A DNA stretch of 64,000 nt, taken from positions 10,457 to 74,456 of the forward strand of contig UQVS01000011.1 in the NCBI GenBank assembly GCA_900544615.1. Direction: 5' to 3'. Below the pieces are notes generated by a model. It did no database searches, was not told the origin of the DNA, and saw nothing but the letters and a program-made list of their open reading frames with translations. This stretch comes from an uncultured Oscillibacter sp. GTDB lineage: Bacteria > Bacillota > Clostridia > Oscillospirales > Oscillospiraceae. Within the stretch, counting starts at the first letter, position 1. Each line of letters starts with the position of its first letter. Below are positions 51,339 through 60,304 of the stretch, piece by piece. The position numbers and the translations under genes are program-made.

Positions 51339-52823
51339 ATGGGAGCCATCGGCTTCGACAATCAAAAATACCTCACCACCCAGTCTGAGCAGATCAAAAA
51401 GCGGATCCACCAGTTCGGCGGCAAGCTGTATCTGGAATTCGGCGGCAAGCTGTTCGATGATTACCACGCCTCGCGGGTGCTGCCGGGTTTTGCGCCGGAC
51501 AGCAAGATCCGAATGCTCCAGCAACTCAAGGATGATGTGGAGATCGTCATTGCCATCAATGCCGGGGATATCGAGAAGAACAAAATGCGGGGTGATCTGG
51601 GGATCACCTATGATGAGGACGTTCTCCGGCTCATTGATATTTTCCGGGATATGGGGCTGTATGTAGGCAGCGTGGTGCTGACCCGGTACAGCGGGCAGGC
51701 CGCGGCGGACGCGTTTCTTCACCGGCTGGAAAATCTGGGCATCCGCTGCTACCGGCACTATCCCATTGCGGGCTATCCCTCCGATGTAGCCCACATTGTC
51801 AGCGACGAGGGGCTGGGGAAAAATGATTACATTGAAACCAGCCACTCCCTCATCGTGGTCACAGCCCCCGGCCCCGGCAGCGGCAAAATGGCCACCTGCC
51901 TTTCCCAGCTCTATCATGACCATAAGCGGGGCATCGACGCCGGTTATGCCAAGTTTGAGACCTTCCCCATTTGGAACCTGCCCCTCAAGCACCCGGTAAA
52001 TCTTGCCTACGAAGCCGCCACCGCCGATCTGGACGATGTGAACATGATTGACCCCTTCCATCTGGAAGCCTACGGCGTCACCACCGTCAACTACAACCGG
52101 GATGTGGAGATCTTTCCGGTACTCAACGCGATTTTTGAGAAGATCCAGGGCAAATCCCCCTACAAGTCCCCTACGGATATGGGGGTCAACATGGCGGGCA
52201 ACTGCATTGTGGACGACGAGGCCTGCCGCGCCGCCTCCCGCATGGAGATCCTGCGGCGGTACTACACCGCCCGCGTGGAGCTGCTTCAGGGCAAGGGGAC
52301 GGAGGAAACCGTTCGGAAGCTGGAACTGGTAATGCGGCAGGGCGACGTAACGCCGGACATCTGTCCCGCCATTGCGGCGGCTCTGGACAAGGCGGAAGCC
52401 ACCGGCGCGCCTGCCGGCGCCATGGTGCTGCCGGATGGCCGGGTCATCACCGGCAAGACCTCCGGCACGCTGGGTGCCGCGGCGGCGCTGCTGCTGAACG
52501 CCCTGAAAGCGCTGGGCGGCATCGGGGATCAGTTTGAGCTGATCTCCAAGCAGGTGCTGGAGCCGGTATGCCACCTGAAAACCACCTATCTCGATCACCG
52601 CAACCCCCGGCTTCACACCGACGAGGTACTGCTGACGCTGGCCATTTCCGCCCTGACCAACCCGCTGGCAGCCCTTGCCAAGCAGCAGCTGCCGGGGCTT
52701 CGGGGCAGCGAGGCCCATTTCTCCGTCATCATCAGCGAGGAGGATTTGAAGATCTTCAAGCGGCTGGGCGTGCGGGTCAGCTGTGAGCCGAAATACGAGA
52801 CCAAGCGGCTGTACCATCGCTGA
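51339..52823 (+). CDS. DUF1846 (UPF0371) family protein
   Basis: The 494 residues match the conserved DUF1846 family (KLYLEFGGKLFDDYHASRVL near the start, LIVVTAPGPGSGKMATCLSQ in the middle). The GPGSGKM segment looks like a nucleotide-binding loop. Structures are known, but no biochemical role is established to my knowledge. AAAGGAG precedes ATG 51339. Its own promoter and terminator make it monocistronic. Confidence 0.93.
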   Translation: MGAIGFDNQKYLTTQSEQIKKRIHQFGGKLYLEFGGKLFDDYHASRVLPGFAPDSKIRMLQQLKDDVEIVIAINAGDIEKNKMRGDLGITYDEDVLRLIDIFRDMGLYVGSVVLTRYSGQAAADAFLHRLENLGIRCYRHYPIAGYPSDVAHIVSDEGLGKNDYIETSHSLIVVTAPGPGSGKMATCLSQLYHDHKRGIDAGYAKFETFPIWNLPLKHPVNLAYEAATADLDDVNMIDPFHLEAYGVTTVNYNRDVEIFPVLNAIFEKIQGKSPYKSPTDMGVNMAGNCIVDDEACRAASRMEILRRYYTARVELLQGKGTEETVRKLELVMRQGDVTPDICPAIAAALDKAEATGAPAGAMVLPDGRVITGKTSGTLGAAAALLLNALKALGGIGDQFELISKQVLEPVCHLKTTYLDHRNPRLHTDEVLLTLAISALTNPLAALAKQQLPGLRGSEAHFSVIISEEDLKIFKRLGVRVSCEPKYETKRLYHR

Positions 52824-52913
52824 TCCCCACAGGGCGTTTCCCGGCAAAAGAAGAGCCGTTTTCTCAGCATAAGCAGGCAGAATACGCACCGTCAGGAAAG
52901 CCGGCGCAGCGAA

Positions 52914-52940
52914 AAACGCACGGGATCTTCCCGTGCGTTT
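52914..52940 (+). terminator. Terminator of the DUF1846 gene
   Basis: A perfect 12-bp stem AAACGCACGGGA with its complement, loop TCT, followed by CTTTCTCTTT. Confidence 0.85.
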
Positions 52941-52974
52941 CTTTCTCTTTCTGTGCAGCGGTGGAAAATGGAAG

Positions 52975-53003
52975 TGGCTTTTTGCCCCAGGGTATGCTAT
53001 ACT
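52975..53003 (+). promoter_or_regulatory. Promoter of the NfeD-like gene
   Basis: TGGCTT (52975-52980), a 17-base spacer and TATACT (52998-53003). Confidence 0.75.
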
Positions 53004-53040
53004 GCCAGCAGAAAGGCTTTATGTAGGAGGCGTACTTATC

Positions 53041-53481
53041 ATGATGAATTGGATCTGGCTGGGCGCCATGATTGTCTTTGGAATTCTGGAAGCAGCCACT
53101 GCCGGGCTGGTGTCCATCTGGTTCGTGTGCGGTTCCGTTGCGGCGCTGCTGGCCACGTTTCTGGGCGCGGCGCTGTGGCTTCAGGTGGTGCTGTTTCTGT
53201 CGGTTTCTGCCATAACGCTGGCCGCTACCCGTCCGCTGGTGCGGAAAATGAGCGCCAAAGCTGTCCCCACCAATCTGGATCGGGCCATCGGCTCTGCGGC
53301 GCGTGTCACAGAGGAGATCGACAACGACGCCGGAACCGGCGCAGTGTATGTGGACGGCAAAACATGGTCCGCCCGCAGCAGCGACGGCTCCTCGATCCCC
53401 ATGGGCGCCAAGGTCGTTGTGGACCGTATGGAGGGCGTAAAGCTCTTTGTCACGCCGGTGCGGTCTGCCTGCGAGCAGTAA
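53041..53481 (+). CDS. NfeD-family membrane protein
   Basis: The 146 residues have two or three N-terminal hydrophobic segments (about 5-60), then an OB-fold domain (AIGSAARVTEEIDNDAGTGA and MGAKVVVDRMEGVKLFV), the short NfeD form. These usually accompany a flotillin/SPFH gene, which is not found here. AGGAGG before ATG 53041. Confidence 0.9.
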   Translation: MMNWIWLGAMIVFGILEAATAGLVSIWFVCGSVAALLATFLGAALWLQVVLFLSVSAITLAATRPLVRKMSAKAVPTNLDRAIGSAARVTEEIDNDAGTGAVYVDGKTWSARSSDGSSIPMGAKVVVDRMEGVKLFVTPVRSACEQ

Positions 53482-53500
53482 CGCGGAGGAAATATGGAAA

Positions 53501-53526
53501 AAGGGACGTCCTGACGGACGTCCCTT
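53501..53526. terminator. Terminator of rpsT
   Basis: A perfect 11-bp stem AAGGGACGTCC with complement, loop TGAC, five T on the minus strand. It also lies 20 bases after the nfeD-like stop. Confidence 0.88.
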
Positions 53527-53537
53527 CATTTGGCCTA

Positions 53538-53801
53538 TTAACCGATCTTGTTGAGCTTCAGGGTCATGGCACTCTTGCGATGAGCGGCCGTATTCTTGTG
53601 CAGAACACCCTTGGCAACAGCCTGATCGACCTTCTTGACCGCGACCTTGTAAGCGCCATCGGCCTCGGTGCGATTGCCTTCTGCGGCAGCCGCCTCGAAC
53701 TTCTTGATGGCGGTCTTCAGCTCGGACTTCGTAGCCTTGTTACGCGCGTTGCGAACCTCACCGATCAGAACACGCTTTTTGGCAGACTTAATATTCGGCA
53801 A
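53538..53801 (-). CDS. rpsT: 30S ribosomal protein S20 (TTG start)
   Basis: The 87-residue basic three-helix protein: PNIKSAKKRVLIGEVRNARN at the start and HKNTAAHRKSAMTLKLN at the end. The start is TTG 53801 rather than GTG 53810, because S20 proteins begin M-P-N-I-K-S-A-K-K and AGGAGG lies seven bases upstream of the TTG. A weak start codon fits known feedback control of S20. Promoter at 53865-53893. Confidence 0.95.
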   Translation of the reverse strand: MPNIKSAKKRVLIGEVRNARNKATKSELKTAIKKFEAAAAEGNRTEADGAYKVAVKKVDQAVAKGVLHKNTAAHRKSAMTLKLNKIG

Positions 53802-53864
53802 ACCAAACACCTCCTCCTGGCATTTCTTGACGTGGCTTCAGATTTTTCCACCGTGCAGAATGAT

Positions 53865-53893
53865 ATTTTAGCAGAGAACTTTCAAAAAAGCAA
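53865..53893 (-). promoter_or_regulatory. Promoter of rpsT
   Basis: Minus strand TTGCTT (53888-53893), a 17-base spacer and TAAAAT (53865-53870). Confidence 0.82.
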
Positions 53894-53992
53894 GCCTTTT
53901 TTTGTTTTTTCTATAATTTTTTGCATATTGCGGATATCTCCGCAAAAGCTAACCCCGTTACCACAAGATTTTGTGTAAGGAGGATGCGCCGA

Positions 53993-54889
53993 TTGTTTGC
54001 AAAACGCACAGATCTGGCTTTGGAAGCCCGCGAATTGTGGCAGGAATCCGCCGGAACCGCCACAAAGCTGGCCGGCGTCAAAGCCGTGGAAAAAAAGGTG
54101 CAGGGATATTCCGTTACCCGCATCGACATTCTGGATCGCCGGGGCGAAGCGGCCCTGGGAAAGCCTGTGGGCAGCTACCGCACGCTGGATCTTTCCGCCT
54201 TCTGGCAGCGGAGTGAGGGCTTTTTTGATCGGGCCGTCCGGGCAGTGGGGCAGCAGCTCCGGGAGCTGATTCCTGAAAGCGGCTCCGTACTGGTGGCAGG
54301 GCTGGGAAATGCCGCCATGACGCCGGACGCCGTTGGCCCGCTGGCGGCGGACAGCGTTCTCATCACCCGGCATCTGATCGCCGCCATGCCCCGGCAATTT
54401 TCCGGCTTCCGTCCGGTGGCGGTGCTGCGAACCGGCGTACTGGGCGCTACCGGCGTGGAGTCCGCTGAGGCGGTGCGCGGTCTGGCAGCGCAGATACACC
54501 CCGCGCTGATCATCGCCGTGGATGCGCTGGCCTCCCGCCGGATGGGGCGGCTGTGCAACACGATCCAGTTCAGCGACACCGGGATCATCCCCGGCAGTGG
54601 TGTAGGAAACCACCGGGCGGCTCTGAACCGGGAAACGCTGGGGGTGCCGGTGATCGCCGTCGGCGTTCCCACCGTGGTGGACGCCGCCACGCTGGCGGCG
54701 GATCTGCTGGAGGAATCCGGCCTGCCGGATATCCGCCCGGAGCGGCTGCAAAGCAGCCCCGGAAGCCTGATGGTAACGCCGCGGGACATCGACCAGCAGG
54801 TACGGGATCTGGGCAAGGTCATCGGCTACGGTATCAACTGGGCCTTGCAGGATCTGGAAATTGAGGAAATCAACGCGCTGCTCTCATAG
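53993..54889 (+). CDS. gpr: Spore germination protease GPR (TTG start)
   Basis: Self-activating protease that degrades small acid-soluble spore proteins at germination. The 298 residues start FAKRTDLALEARELW (the processing region) and carry VLVAGLGNAAMTPDAVGPLA, the family's GLGN signature, and SDTGIIPGSGVGNHRAALN. TTG 53993 is chosen because TAAGGAGG ends nine bases upstream; the in-frame ATG 53984 directly abuts that site. Proves the organism makes spores of the classical type. A forespore sigma-factor promoter was not recognised. Confidence 0.94.
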   Translation: MFAKRTDLALEARELWQESAGTATKLAGVKAVEKKVQGYSVTRIDILDRRGEAALGKPVGSYRTLDLSAFWQRSEGFFDRAVRAVGQQLRELIPESGSVLVAGLGNAAMTPDAVGPLAADSVLITRHLIAAMPRQFSGFRPVAVLRTGVLGATGVESAEAVRGLAAQIHPALIIAVDALASRRMGRLCNTIQFSDTGIIPGSGVGNHRAALNRETLGVPVIAVGVPTVVDAATLAADLLEESGLPDIRPERLQSSPGSLMVTPRDIDQQVRDLGKVIGYGINWALQDLEIEEINALLS

Positions 54890-54892
54890 TGT

Positions 54893-55495
54893 TCACTGAA
54901 AATCCGGGTAGCCCTCTTTCAGCGTCTCGTCGTAAACAGCCCGGTCGCCGCCGATAAACTTGGGCCGGGTGCGGGCCGCCAACACAATGGCCTGCCCGAT
55001 GTGATTCTGCGCCAGCCGCACCGGCACCGCCACTTTTTTCAGGTGCATCCCGATGAGGGTGCCGCCGATATCCAGTCCGGCGTCCGCCCGGATCTCCTCC
55101 AGCGCCACGGGATGCCGGAAAGCGTGATAGGCGGCGGTGGCGAACGAGCTGCCCGCCTTGGGCTGGGGGACTACATTCACGATCTCCGCCCCCGGTACCG
55201 CCGCCTGCTCCACGATCAGCGCCCGGTTCAAGTGTTCGCAGCATTGCGCCGCCATATAGACGCCCATGGGTGCAAATACGCTGTTCAGTCCCCGGAAAAT
55301 GGCGTCTGCCACCTCCGGCGTGGACCAGCTGCCCACCTGATGCCCCACCACCTCGCTGGTGCTGCACCCGATGACCACGATCTGCCCCCGGCGCAGATGT
55401 GCCGCCTCTGCCAGCTGGCGGGCCGCCTGCGCGGCTTCCTGCTCCACAAGCTCCACAAGCTGTGGATTTTCCAATGAATGTACCGTTCCTGCCAT
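54893..55495 (-). CDS. TIGR01440/UPF0340 family protein (YwlG type)
   Basis: The 200 residues match the UPF0340 family (GCSTSEVVGHQVGSWSTPEV and LDIGGTLIGMHLKKVAVPVR). Function unknown. ATG 55495 has AAAGGAG at ten bases; ATG 55504 would be too close to it. Its stop lies four bases from that of gpr, tail to tail. Confidence 0.92.
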   Translation of the reverse strand: MAGTVHSLENPQLVELVEQEAAQAARQLAEAAHLRRGQIVVIGCSTSEVVGHQVGSWSTPEVADAIFRGLNSVFAPMGVYMAAQCCEHLNRALIVEQAAVPGAEIVNVVPQPKAGSSFATAAYHAFRHPVALEEIRADAGLDIGGTLIGMHLKKVAVPVRLAQNHIGQAIVLAARTRPKFIGGDRAVYDETLKEGYPDFQ

Positions 55496-55530
55496 GGTTT
55501 TCATACTCCTTTCCCAAAAACGGACGGAAT

Positions 55531-55554
55531 GCCGTGCGGAAAATTCCGCACGGC
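55531..55554 (-). terminator. Hairpin between the ECF S-component and TIGR01440 genes
   Basis: A perfect 11-bp stem GCCGTGCGGAA with its complement and a two-A centre; TTTTT follows ten bases later on the minus strand. Terminator or attenuator of the ECF gene. Confidence 0.6.
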
Positions 55555-55570
55555 CTGTTCCGTTACCAGC

Positions 55571-56092
55571 TTACTGCTGCATATTGAATCCGCGGATCAC
55601 AGAGGACTTGGTCTTTTGCAGAACCATTGCCAGCGCCATGCCGATGGCCACGCCCGCGATGCCCTGCACGATGTTGCCGGGAATACTGGCAGCTGCCGCC
55701 AGTCCCTTGCCCAGAATCAGGGAGGCGTAGAAGAAGTAGCCCACCACCATGATGATCTCGCCTACGGTTCCGCTGACCAGCAGGGCGGTCTTACTCCGAC
55801 CCATGGCCCGGAAGATCAGCGCCGCCGCCAAGGCATCCACGCCCTTGATAATCAGGGTGCCGGGGGCATAGTGGGCGTAGACTCCCAGCAGATCCACCAG
55901 CATGGAGCCGATGCCTGCCGCCGCCGCGCCGTACCACGGCCCCAGCAGCCAGCCGGACAGCAGCACAAAGCAGTCGCCCAGATTCACATATCCGTTGACG
56001 GGGGACGGGATCTGAATGATGCTGGTAGCCACATAGACCAGAGCTGCCATCAAAGCGCTGAGAACCAGTTTTCTTACCTTCTGATTGTTCAT
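55571..56092 (-). CDS. ECF transporter S-component (substrate unknown)
   Basis: The 173 residues have five or six TM helices, with the N-terminal KLVLSALMAALVYVATSII (the AxxxA interaction type) and GYVNLGDCFVLLSGWLLGP. It lacks a recognisable vitamin signature. No EcfA/EcfT genes are nearby, so it belongs to the shared-module group II. No riboswitch in its leader reveals the substrate. AGGTGA precedes ATG 56092. Confidence 0.9.
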   Translation of the reverse strand: MNNQKVRKLVLSALMAALVYVATSIIQIPSPVNGYVNLGDCFVLLSGWLLGPWYGAAAAGIGSMLVDLLGVYAHYAPGTLIIKGVDALAAALIFRAMGRSKTALLVSGTVGEIIMVVGYFFYASLILGKGLAAAASIPGNIVQGIAGVAIGMALAMVLQKTKSSVIRGFNMQQ

Positions 56093-56134
56093 AATTGTCA
56101 CCTGCTCCGGCGTTTTCCGCCTGTTCTTGATGGT

Positions 56135-56162
56135 AGTATAGCGCGTTTTGGCATTATCTCAA
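56135..56162 (-). promoter_or_regulatory. Promoter of the ECF S-component gene
   Basis: Minus strand TTGAGA (56157-56162), a 16-base spacer and TATACT (56135-56140). The remainder of 56163-56413 holds a GC hairpin with GGTTTTT (56206-56237) on the plus strand and an AT-rich patch presumably carrying the promoter of the SLH gene; no clear hexamers seen. Confidence 0.75.
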
Positions 56163-56413
56163 TAGCCAGAATTGTATAAATATATAAGGTCAGATTGAAC
56201 CCTGCCTGTGCGGAAAACGCGCAGGCGGTTTTTGCATCCAGGCTGCGTACTGTCTTTCTGATTCGGCGGCGGCACAGCCGCATCGGAACCGGGTATTTTT
56301 TAACCGGATTGTTTCCACTTGTTCATAGTTTGTTCATGATTATTGCCATGCTTTCGGGTATGTTTAAGTCAGGCATGAGGGTAACATAATTCTGACTTTT
56401 TAGGAGGTTTTTT

Positions 56414-58930
56414 ATGAGTCGATTTTTGAAAAAGCGCGTCCCGGCGTTTCTGATGACTCTGGTCATGGTCACGACGCTGATTCCCATGGCATCCGCAAAA
56501 TCTTCGGCGGATATTGAGTATGAGGTGGACGCAGGGGATAACGTCACCCTGGAGTTCAGCGATTTCCAGAATTATTATGACAAATATGAAAGCGACAACC
56601 TCTACCGCATGGAGTTTACCGACCTGACCGACGTGGATTCCAACGGCAGAATGTACGCCGTGGATTTTGAAGGCGACGAGGTACGCGTAAACGAGGATGA
56701 TCTGTACAATTCCTGGTTTTATGCTTCCAAAAGCGATGTTGACGATTCCGGCGAATACCGCATCAAGGGGATGAACTATTCTGCCGGCAGCAAGGCAGAC
56801 GGTGAGACCGCCGAGCTGGCCTTCACCCTGTACGGCGATAAGAAGGGAAAGCTGGACGGCATCCTCCGTATCTATATCGGCAGTTCCGGCTCCTCCAAGA
56901 GCGGTACCATCAGCTATTCCGTGAAGTCCGGAGAGGAAGTGGCCTTTGACGAGGACGATTTTCAGAAGCTCTACGATGACAGCAGCTGCACCGGCACCTT
57001 CAAATATGTAGAGTTTGACCGTCCCAGCACCAGCGAATACGCCAACGGCACCATCTATTCCCGTTATAACACGCGGAAAGAGGTTGCTTTCTCCCGCTCC
57101 GATTTCAGAGGCACTACCTTCGGTTACAGCGATTATGCCGATGGCGATTACGATCTCAGCGACCTGAGCTTCGTAGCGGATAAGGCCTTCACCTCCGGCA
57201 GCATCACTTTGAGCTTCACCCTCTACGGCGGCACCGGCAGCCGTACCAATCAGAGTACCACCGGCACTCTGAAAATCACCAGCGGCAAATCCAGCTCCAC
57301 CACCTCCAAGGGAGACATCACCTATACCGTCAAGGCCGGCAGCGAGGTCTCCTTCGACGAGGACGATTTCCAGAAGCTCTATGACAAGAGCAGCTGCACC
57401 GGCACCTTCAAATACCTGGTCTTTGACCGCCCCAGCACCAGCGAATATGCCAACGGCACCATCTACTCCCGCTACGGCAAGCGGAATGAAACGTCCTTCT
57501 CCCGTTCCGCCCTTAACGGCAATTCCTTTGGCTACAGCGATTACGCCGACGGGGATTACGATCTCAGCGATCTGAGCTTTGTGGCGGACAAATCCTTCTC
57601 CGGCAGCATCACTCTGAGCTTTACCCTGTACGGCGGCACCGGCAGCCGTACCAATCAGAGCACCACCGGCACGCTGGTCATCACCAGCGGCAATTCCGGC
57701 AGCAGCCGCTCCTACTATGTGGGCAACATCCGCTGCAGCGTGACCCCCGGCACGGCTCTGCAAATCAACCCCAACGAGATTGCCCGCTATTTCAAGAAGT
57801 GCAGCGGCGGCGGCAATCTGATGTATGTGACCCTCACCTCCCTGCCCACCGTCGGCAGCCTGTACTATAACTACTACGGCACCAGCCAGTACGGCGCGTC
57901 CAGCCGCACCCAGATGACCGCTGCCAGCGCCGCAGGCCGGATGTTCGCGTACAGCCCCTCCGTCAAGACGGAGTACGCCCTTTCCGAGCTGACGTATATC
58001 CCCAGCGGCACCAACTACTGCACGGCTATCGGCTTCACCGCATACGGCGGCAACGGCCAGTCCTATACCGGCAGCATTCTCATCAGCGTCAGCACGCAGG
58101 CAGTTTCCGAAATTTACAGCGTCACCACCAAGGGAACCTCTGTGAGCTTCCCGGCCACCGCCATCAGCTCCGCCGTGTCCGGCGCTACCGGTGCGTCTCT
58201 CAGCAGCATTCAGCTTCTGGATCTGCCTGCCACCACCTCCGGCGTTGTGTACTATGGTTCTTCTGTGGCCAATACCACCAGCCAGTACGCCTATGCCAAC
58301 TTGAGCCAGCTGCGCTTTGTCCCCAACAGCAATTTCACCGGCTCCGTCTCTATCCCCTACGTGGCCCTGAACAGCCGCGGTACTGCCATGGCCATGGGTC
58401 AGTTCTCCATTGGCGTGGTCAGCAGCGTGAAGAAATTCCGTGATGTTGCAACCACCACATGGTGCTACAAATATGTGACCGAGCTTTCCAGCGCTAATAT
58501 CATCTCCGGCTACAGCAACGGCTCCTTCCAGGAGAAGAACACCATTACCTACGGCGCGGCGCTGAAGCTCATCATGCTGGCAGCCGGTTACGGCGAGCAG
58601 GCTCCCACCGTAAAGGGCAGCACCTTCAGCGGCTATCTGGCCAAAGCCAAGGCTGACGGTCTGGTGACCGGCAACCCCAAGCTGAACGGCTCTATTACCC
58701 GGCTTCAGATCGCCCAGATCGCATCCAAGGCATTGAAGCTGTCCACCACCAACCTCTCCAATAAGAAGCCCTTCACGGACACCAACGACGTCTATGTGCA
58801 GGCGCTGAACGCAGCAGGCATTATTGAGGGCTACTTCTCCAACGGTACCAGCACCTACAAGCCCAACAGCACCCTGACCCGCGGTCAGGTCTCCGCCATT
58901 GTGTGGAGAATGCGGAACTACGAAAAGTAA
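56414..58930 (+). CDS. Secreted repeat protein with C-terminal S-layer homology domains
   Basis: The 838 residues start with a signal peptide (basic MSRFLKKR, hydrophobic 9-22, cleavage near ASA-K). The body is five tandem domains of about 105-136 residues, of which the second and third are nearly identical (DNA period 408 bases). The C-terminus from about residue 672 has SLH motifs: FRDVATTTWCYKYV, later ITRLQIAQIASKALKL, and FTDTNDVYVQALNAAGIIEG with LTRGQVSAIVWRM. It should be exported and held on the wall through SLH-polymer binding. AGGAGG lies six bases before ATG 56414. The repeat fold is not recognised. Confidence 0.92.
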   Translation: MSRFLKKRVPAFLMTLVMVTTLIPMASAKSSADIEYEVDAGDNVTLEFSDFQNYYDKYESDNLYRMEFTDLTDVDSNGRMYAVDFEGDEVRVNEDDLYNSWFYASKSDVDDSGEYRIKGMNYSAGSKADGETAELAFTLYGDKKGKLDGILRIYIGSSGSSKSGTISYSVKSGEEVAFDEDDFQKLYDDSSCTGTFKYVEFDRPSTSEYANGTIYSRYNTRKEVAFSRSDFRGTTFGYSDYADGDYDLSDLSFVADKAFTSGSITLSFTLYGGTGSRTNQSTTGTLKITSGKSSSTTSKGDITYTVKAGSEVSFDEDDFQKLYDKSSCTGTFKYLVFDRPSTSEYANGTIYSRYGKRNETSFSRSALNGNSFGYSDYADGDYDLSDLSFVADKSFSGSITLSFTLYGGTGSRTNQSTTGTLVITSGNSGSSRSYYVGNIRCSVTPGTALQINPNEIARYFKKCSGGGNLMYVTLTSLPTVGSLYYNYYGTSQYGASSRTQMTAASAAGRMFAYSPSVKTEYALSELTYIPSGTNYCTAIGFTAYGGNGQSYTGSILISVSTQAVSEIYSVTTKGTSVSFPATAISSAVSGATGASLSSIQLLDLPATTSGVVYYGSSVANTTSQYAYANLSQLRFVPNSNFTGSVSIPYVALNSRGTAMAMGQFSIGVVSSVKKFRDVATTTWCYKYVTELSSANIISGYSNGSFQEKNTITYGAALKLIMLAAGYGEQAPTVKGSTFSGYLAKAKADGLVTGNPKLNGSITRLQIAQIASKALKLSTTNLSNKKPFTDTNDVYVQALNAAGIIEGYFSNGTSTYKPNSTLTRGQVSAIVWRMRNYEK
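56903..57718 (+). repeat. Tandem 408-base in-frame repeat (two copies) within the SLH gene
   Basis: Copies 56903-57310 and 57311-57718 encode almost identical 136-residue units; shared text includes DEDDFQKLYD, FDRPSTSEYANGTIYSRY, YSDYADGDYDLSDLSFVADK and LYGGTGSRTNQSTTGTL. Flanking domains are clearly homologous but much more divergent, so this is a recent duplication. Confidence 0.9.
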
Positions 58931-59386
58931 GCCGCCGGGGTTTGTCCCGCCATTGCATCCGTTCCCGCCCCCGCCAGAACCGTCCTGTTTGGTATCTGCG
59001 GGCCAGTCAGCGGATCCTCCTTTTTCTGCGGCCGCCCTTCCGGCATCCGGCAGGGCAGCCTGACGAGGTTCAGCCGCATCATAACCGCATCGTACTGGAA
59101 AGGCTCCCATCCATACGGATGGGAGCCTCAGCGTGTCGAAAAAGTCTTTTCGCCCCGCTGAGCAAGTTTTCAGAACTTCATAAAAGTTCTGAAAACTTAG
59201 GATTTCAATGGCGCAGGACACCCTTCTTGGGTTTCCCGCGCACACCCTTCCTTACCGTTGCGGAGAATTTACCACTTTATCGACAGTCTCAGGCTCCCAT
59301 CCATACGGATGGGAGCCTTTTTCATCAGCCGCCAAATGCGGGAATTTTCATGTGCTTTGGCTGGAAAGCCGCTTAGGGATATTCCC
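58931..59386. repeat. Hairpin-rich spacer with duplicated terminator and MITE-like core
   Basis: Two identical 28-base hairpins (AGGCTCCCATCC stem with its complement, loop ATAC) lie at 59101-59128 and 59291-59318; only the second is followed by TTTTT. Between them are a CGTGTCGAAAAA hairpin (59130-59160), a perfect 15-bp hairpin AAGTTTTCAGAACTT (59164-59178 with 59184-59198), and CGACAGTCTCA (59281-59291). The ends TGTCGAAAAAG and, reversed, TGTCGATAAAG form imperfect inverted repeats. No gene is supported. Confidence 0.65.
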
Positions 59387-60304
59387 TTATACACTCTGGC
59401 AGGCAGAGAAGAAATCCCGGCATCCGGCAAAGCCCAGGCACTCCGCCAACTCAGCGCAGCGCACATCGTTATCGCTGACAGCGATCTCCTCCCCCGTGGG
59501 GAAGTAAGGCAGATCCAGCGTAATGGCATCCACCACATTACCGTAGGATGCGCCAGCCAGCGCTGCGGCGTTGTGGAGCTTTTCGCGGGCGGAAGGACTG
59601 CCGTTCATGGCCCGCTCCGTATATTTCAGCACCGCCGCAATGGCCTCCGTCAGCATCCCGGCGGTAAATTCGGTGCAGTCGGGATCCAGATAGGCCCGCG
59701 CCGCATGGGACAGGCTCTTCAGCCCACAGGTACGAACCTGCTCCGCCGTCAGCCCGGCGGTGAAATCCGCGTCCGTCACGGAGATCTCCGGCAGCAGATG
59801 GATGCTTTTCAGGACGATGGCCTGTCCCTCCTCCCCTTTCAGAATGGCAAAGGGGGAGTTCTGGGAACCGCTGGAGAAGTTCGTGGCGATGAGCACCAGC
59901 TTTGCCTTGGCACAGGCCGGGATCCGCGCGGGATCTGCGGCAGCGGCCGCCAGATCCAGATCAGGATCTCCATAAAGCGCCAGCAGCGCCTTGGCGGCGC
60001 TCATGGCGTTGTCTCCGCCTACGCCTACAATGACGTCCGGCTGAAACTCGTTAAGCTTGGGCAGCGCACTGCGGAGATCGGATACGGAGACCCGCTTTCC
60101 GATGGTAAAAAACTCCGCTGCCCGGATGCCCTGTCTGCGAAGCTGGTCGATAATCGGGGCTGTGACCCCGGCGCGGTACAGCTGCGGATCTGTCACCAGC
60201 AGCGCCCGGCTGCAATGGTAGATCTCCCCCAGTTCCCGCAGGGCCACCGGGGTACAGCCGCTTTTAAAGTAGACCTTCTTCGGAAGGTTCAGTGTCTGGA
60301 CCAC
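59387..60304 (-). CDS. Degenerate iron-type alcohol dehydrogenase paralogue of AdhE's C-terminal domain
   Basis: The 305 residues begin NLPKKVYFKSGCTPVALREL, almost the same as the ADH domain start in the adjacent AdhE. Key features are lost. The cofactor GGGS is GGDN (97-100). Of the metal ligands only one His (His200) remains: the Asp is Lys196, and the HSLSHKLGG/HIPHG part of AdhE is replaced by ITLDLPYFPTGEE. It is also about 150 residues shorter than that domain. GTG 60304 has GAGGTG upstream. The frame is intact, so it may be a non-catalytic binding or regulatory protein, or a decaying duplicate. It lies 241 bases downstream of adhE. Confidence 0.85.
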   Translation of the reverse strand: MVQTLNLPKKVYFKSGCTPVALRELGEIYHCSRALLVTDPQLYRAGVTAPIIDQLRRQGIRAAEFFTIGKRVSVSDLRSALPKLNEFQPDVIVGVGGDNAMSAAKALLALYGDPDLDLAAAAADPARIPACAKAKLVLIATNFSSGSQNSPFAILKGEEGQAIVLKSIHLLPEISVTDADFTAGLTAEQVRTCGLKSLSHAARAYLDPDCTEFTAGMLTEAIAAVLKYTERAMNGSPSAREKLHNAAALAGASYGNVVDAITLDLPYFPTGEEIAVSDNDVRCAELAECLGFAGCRDFFSACQSV

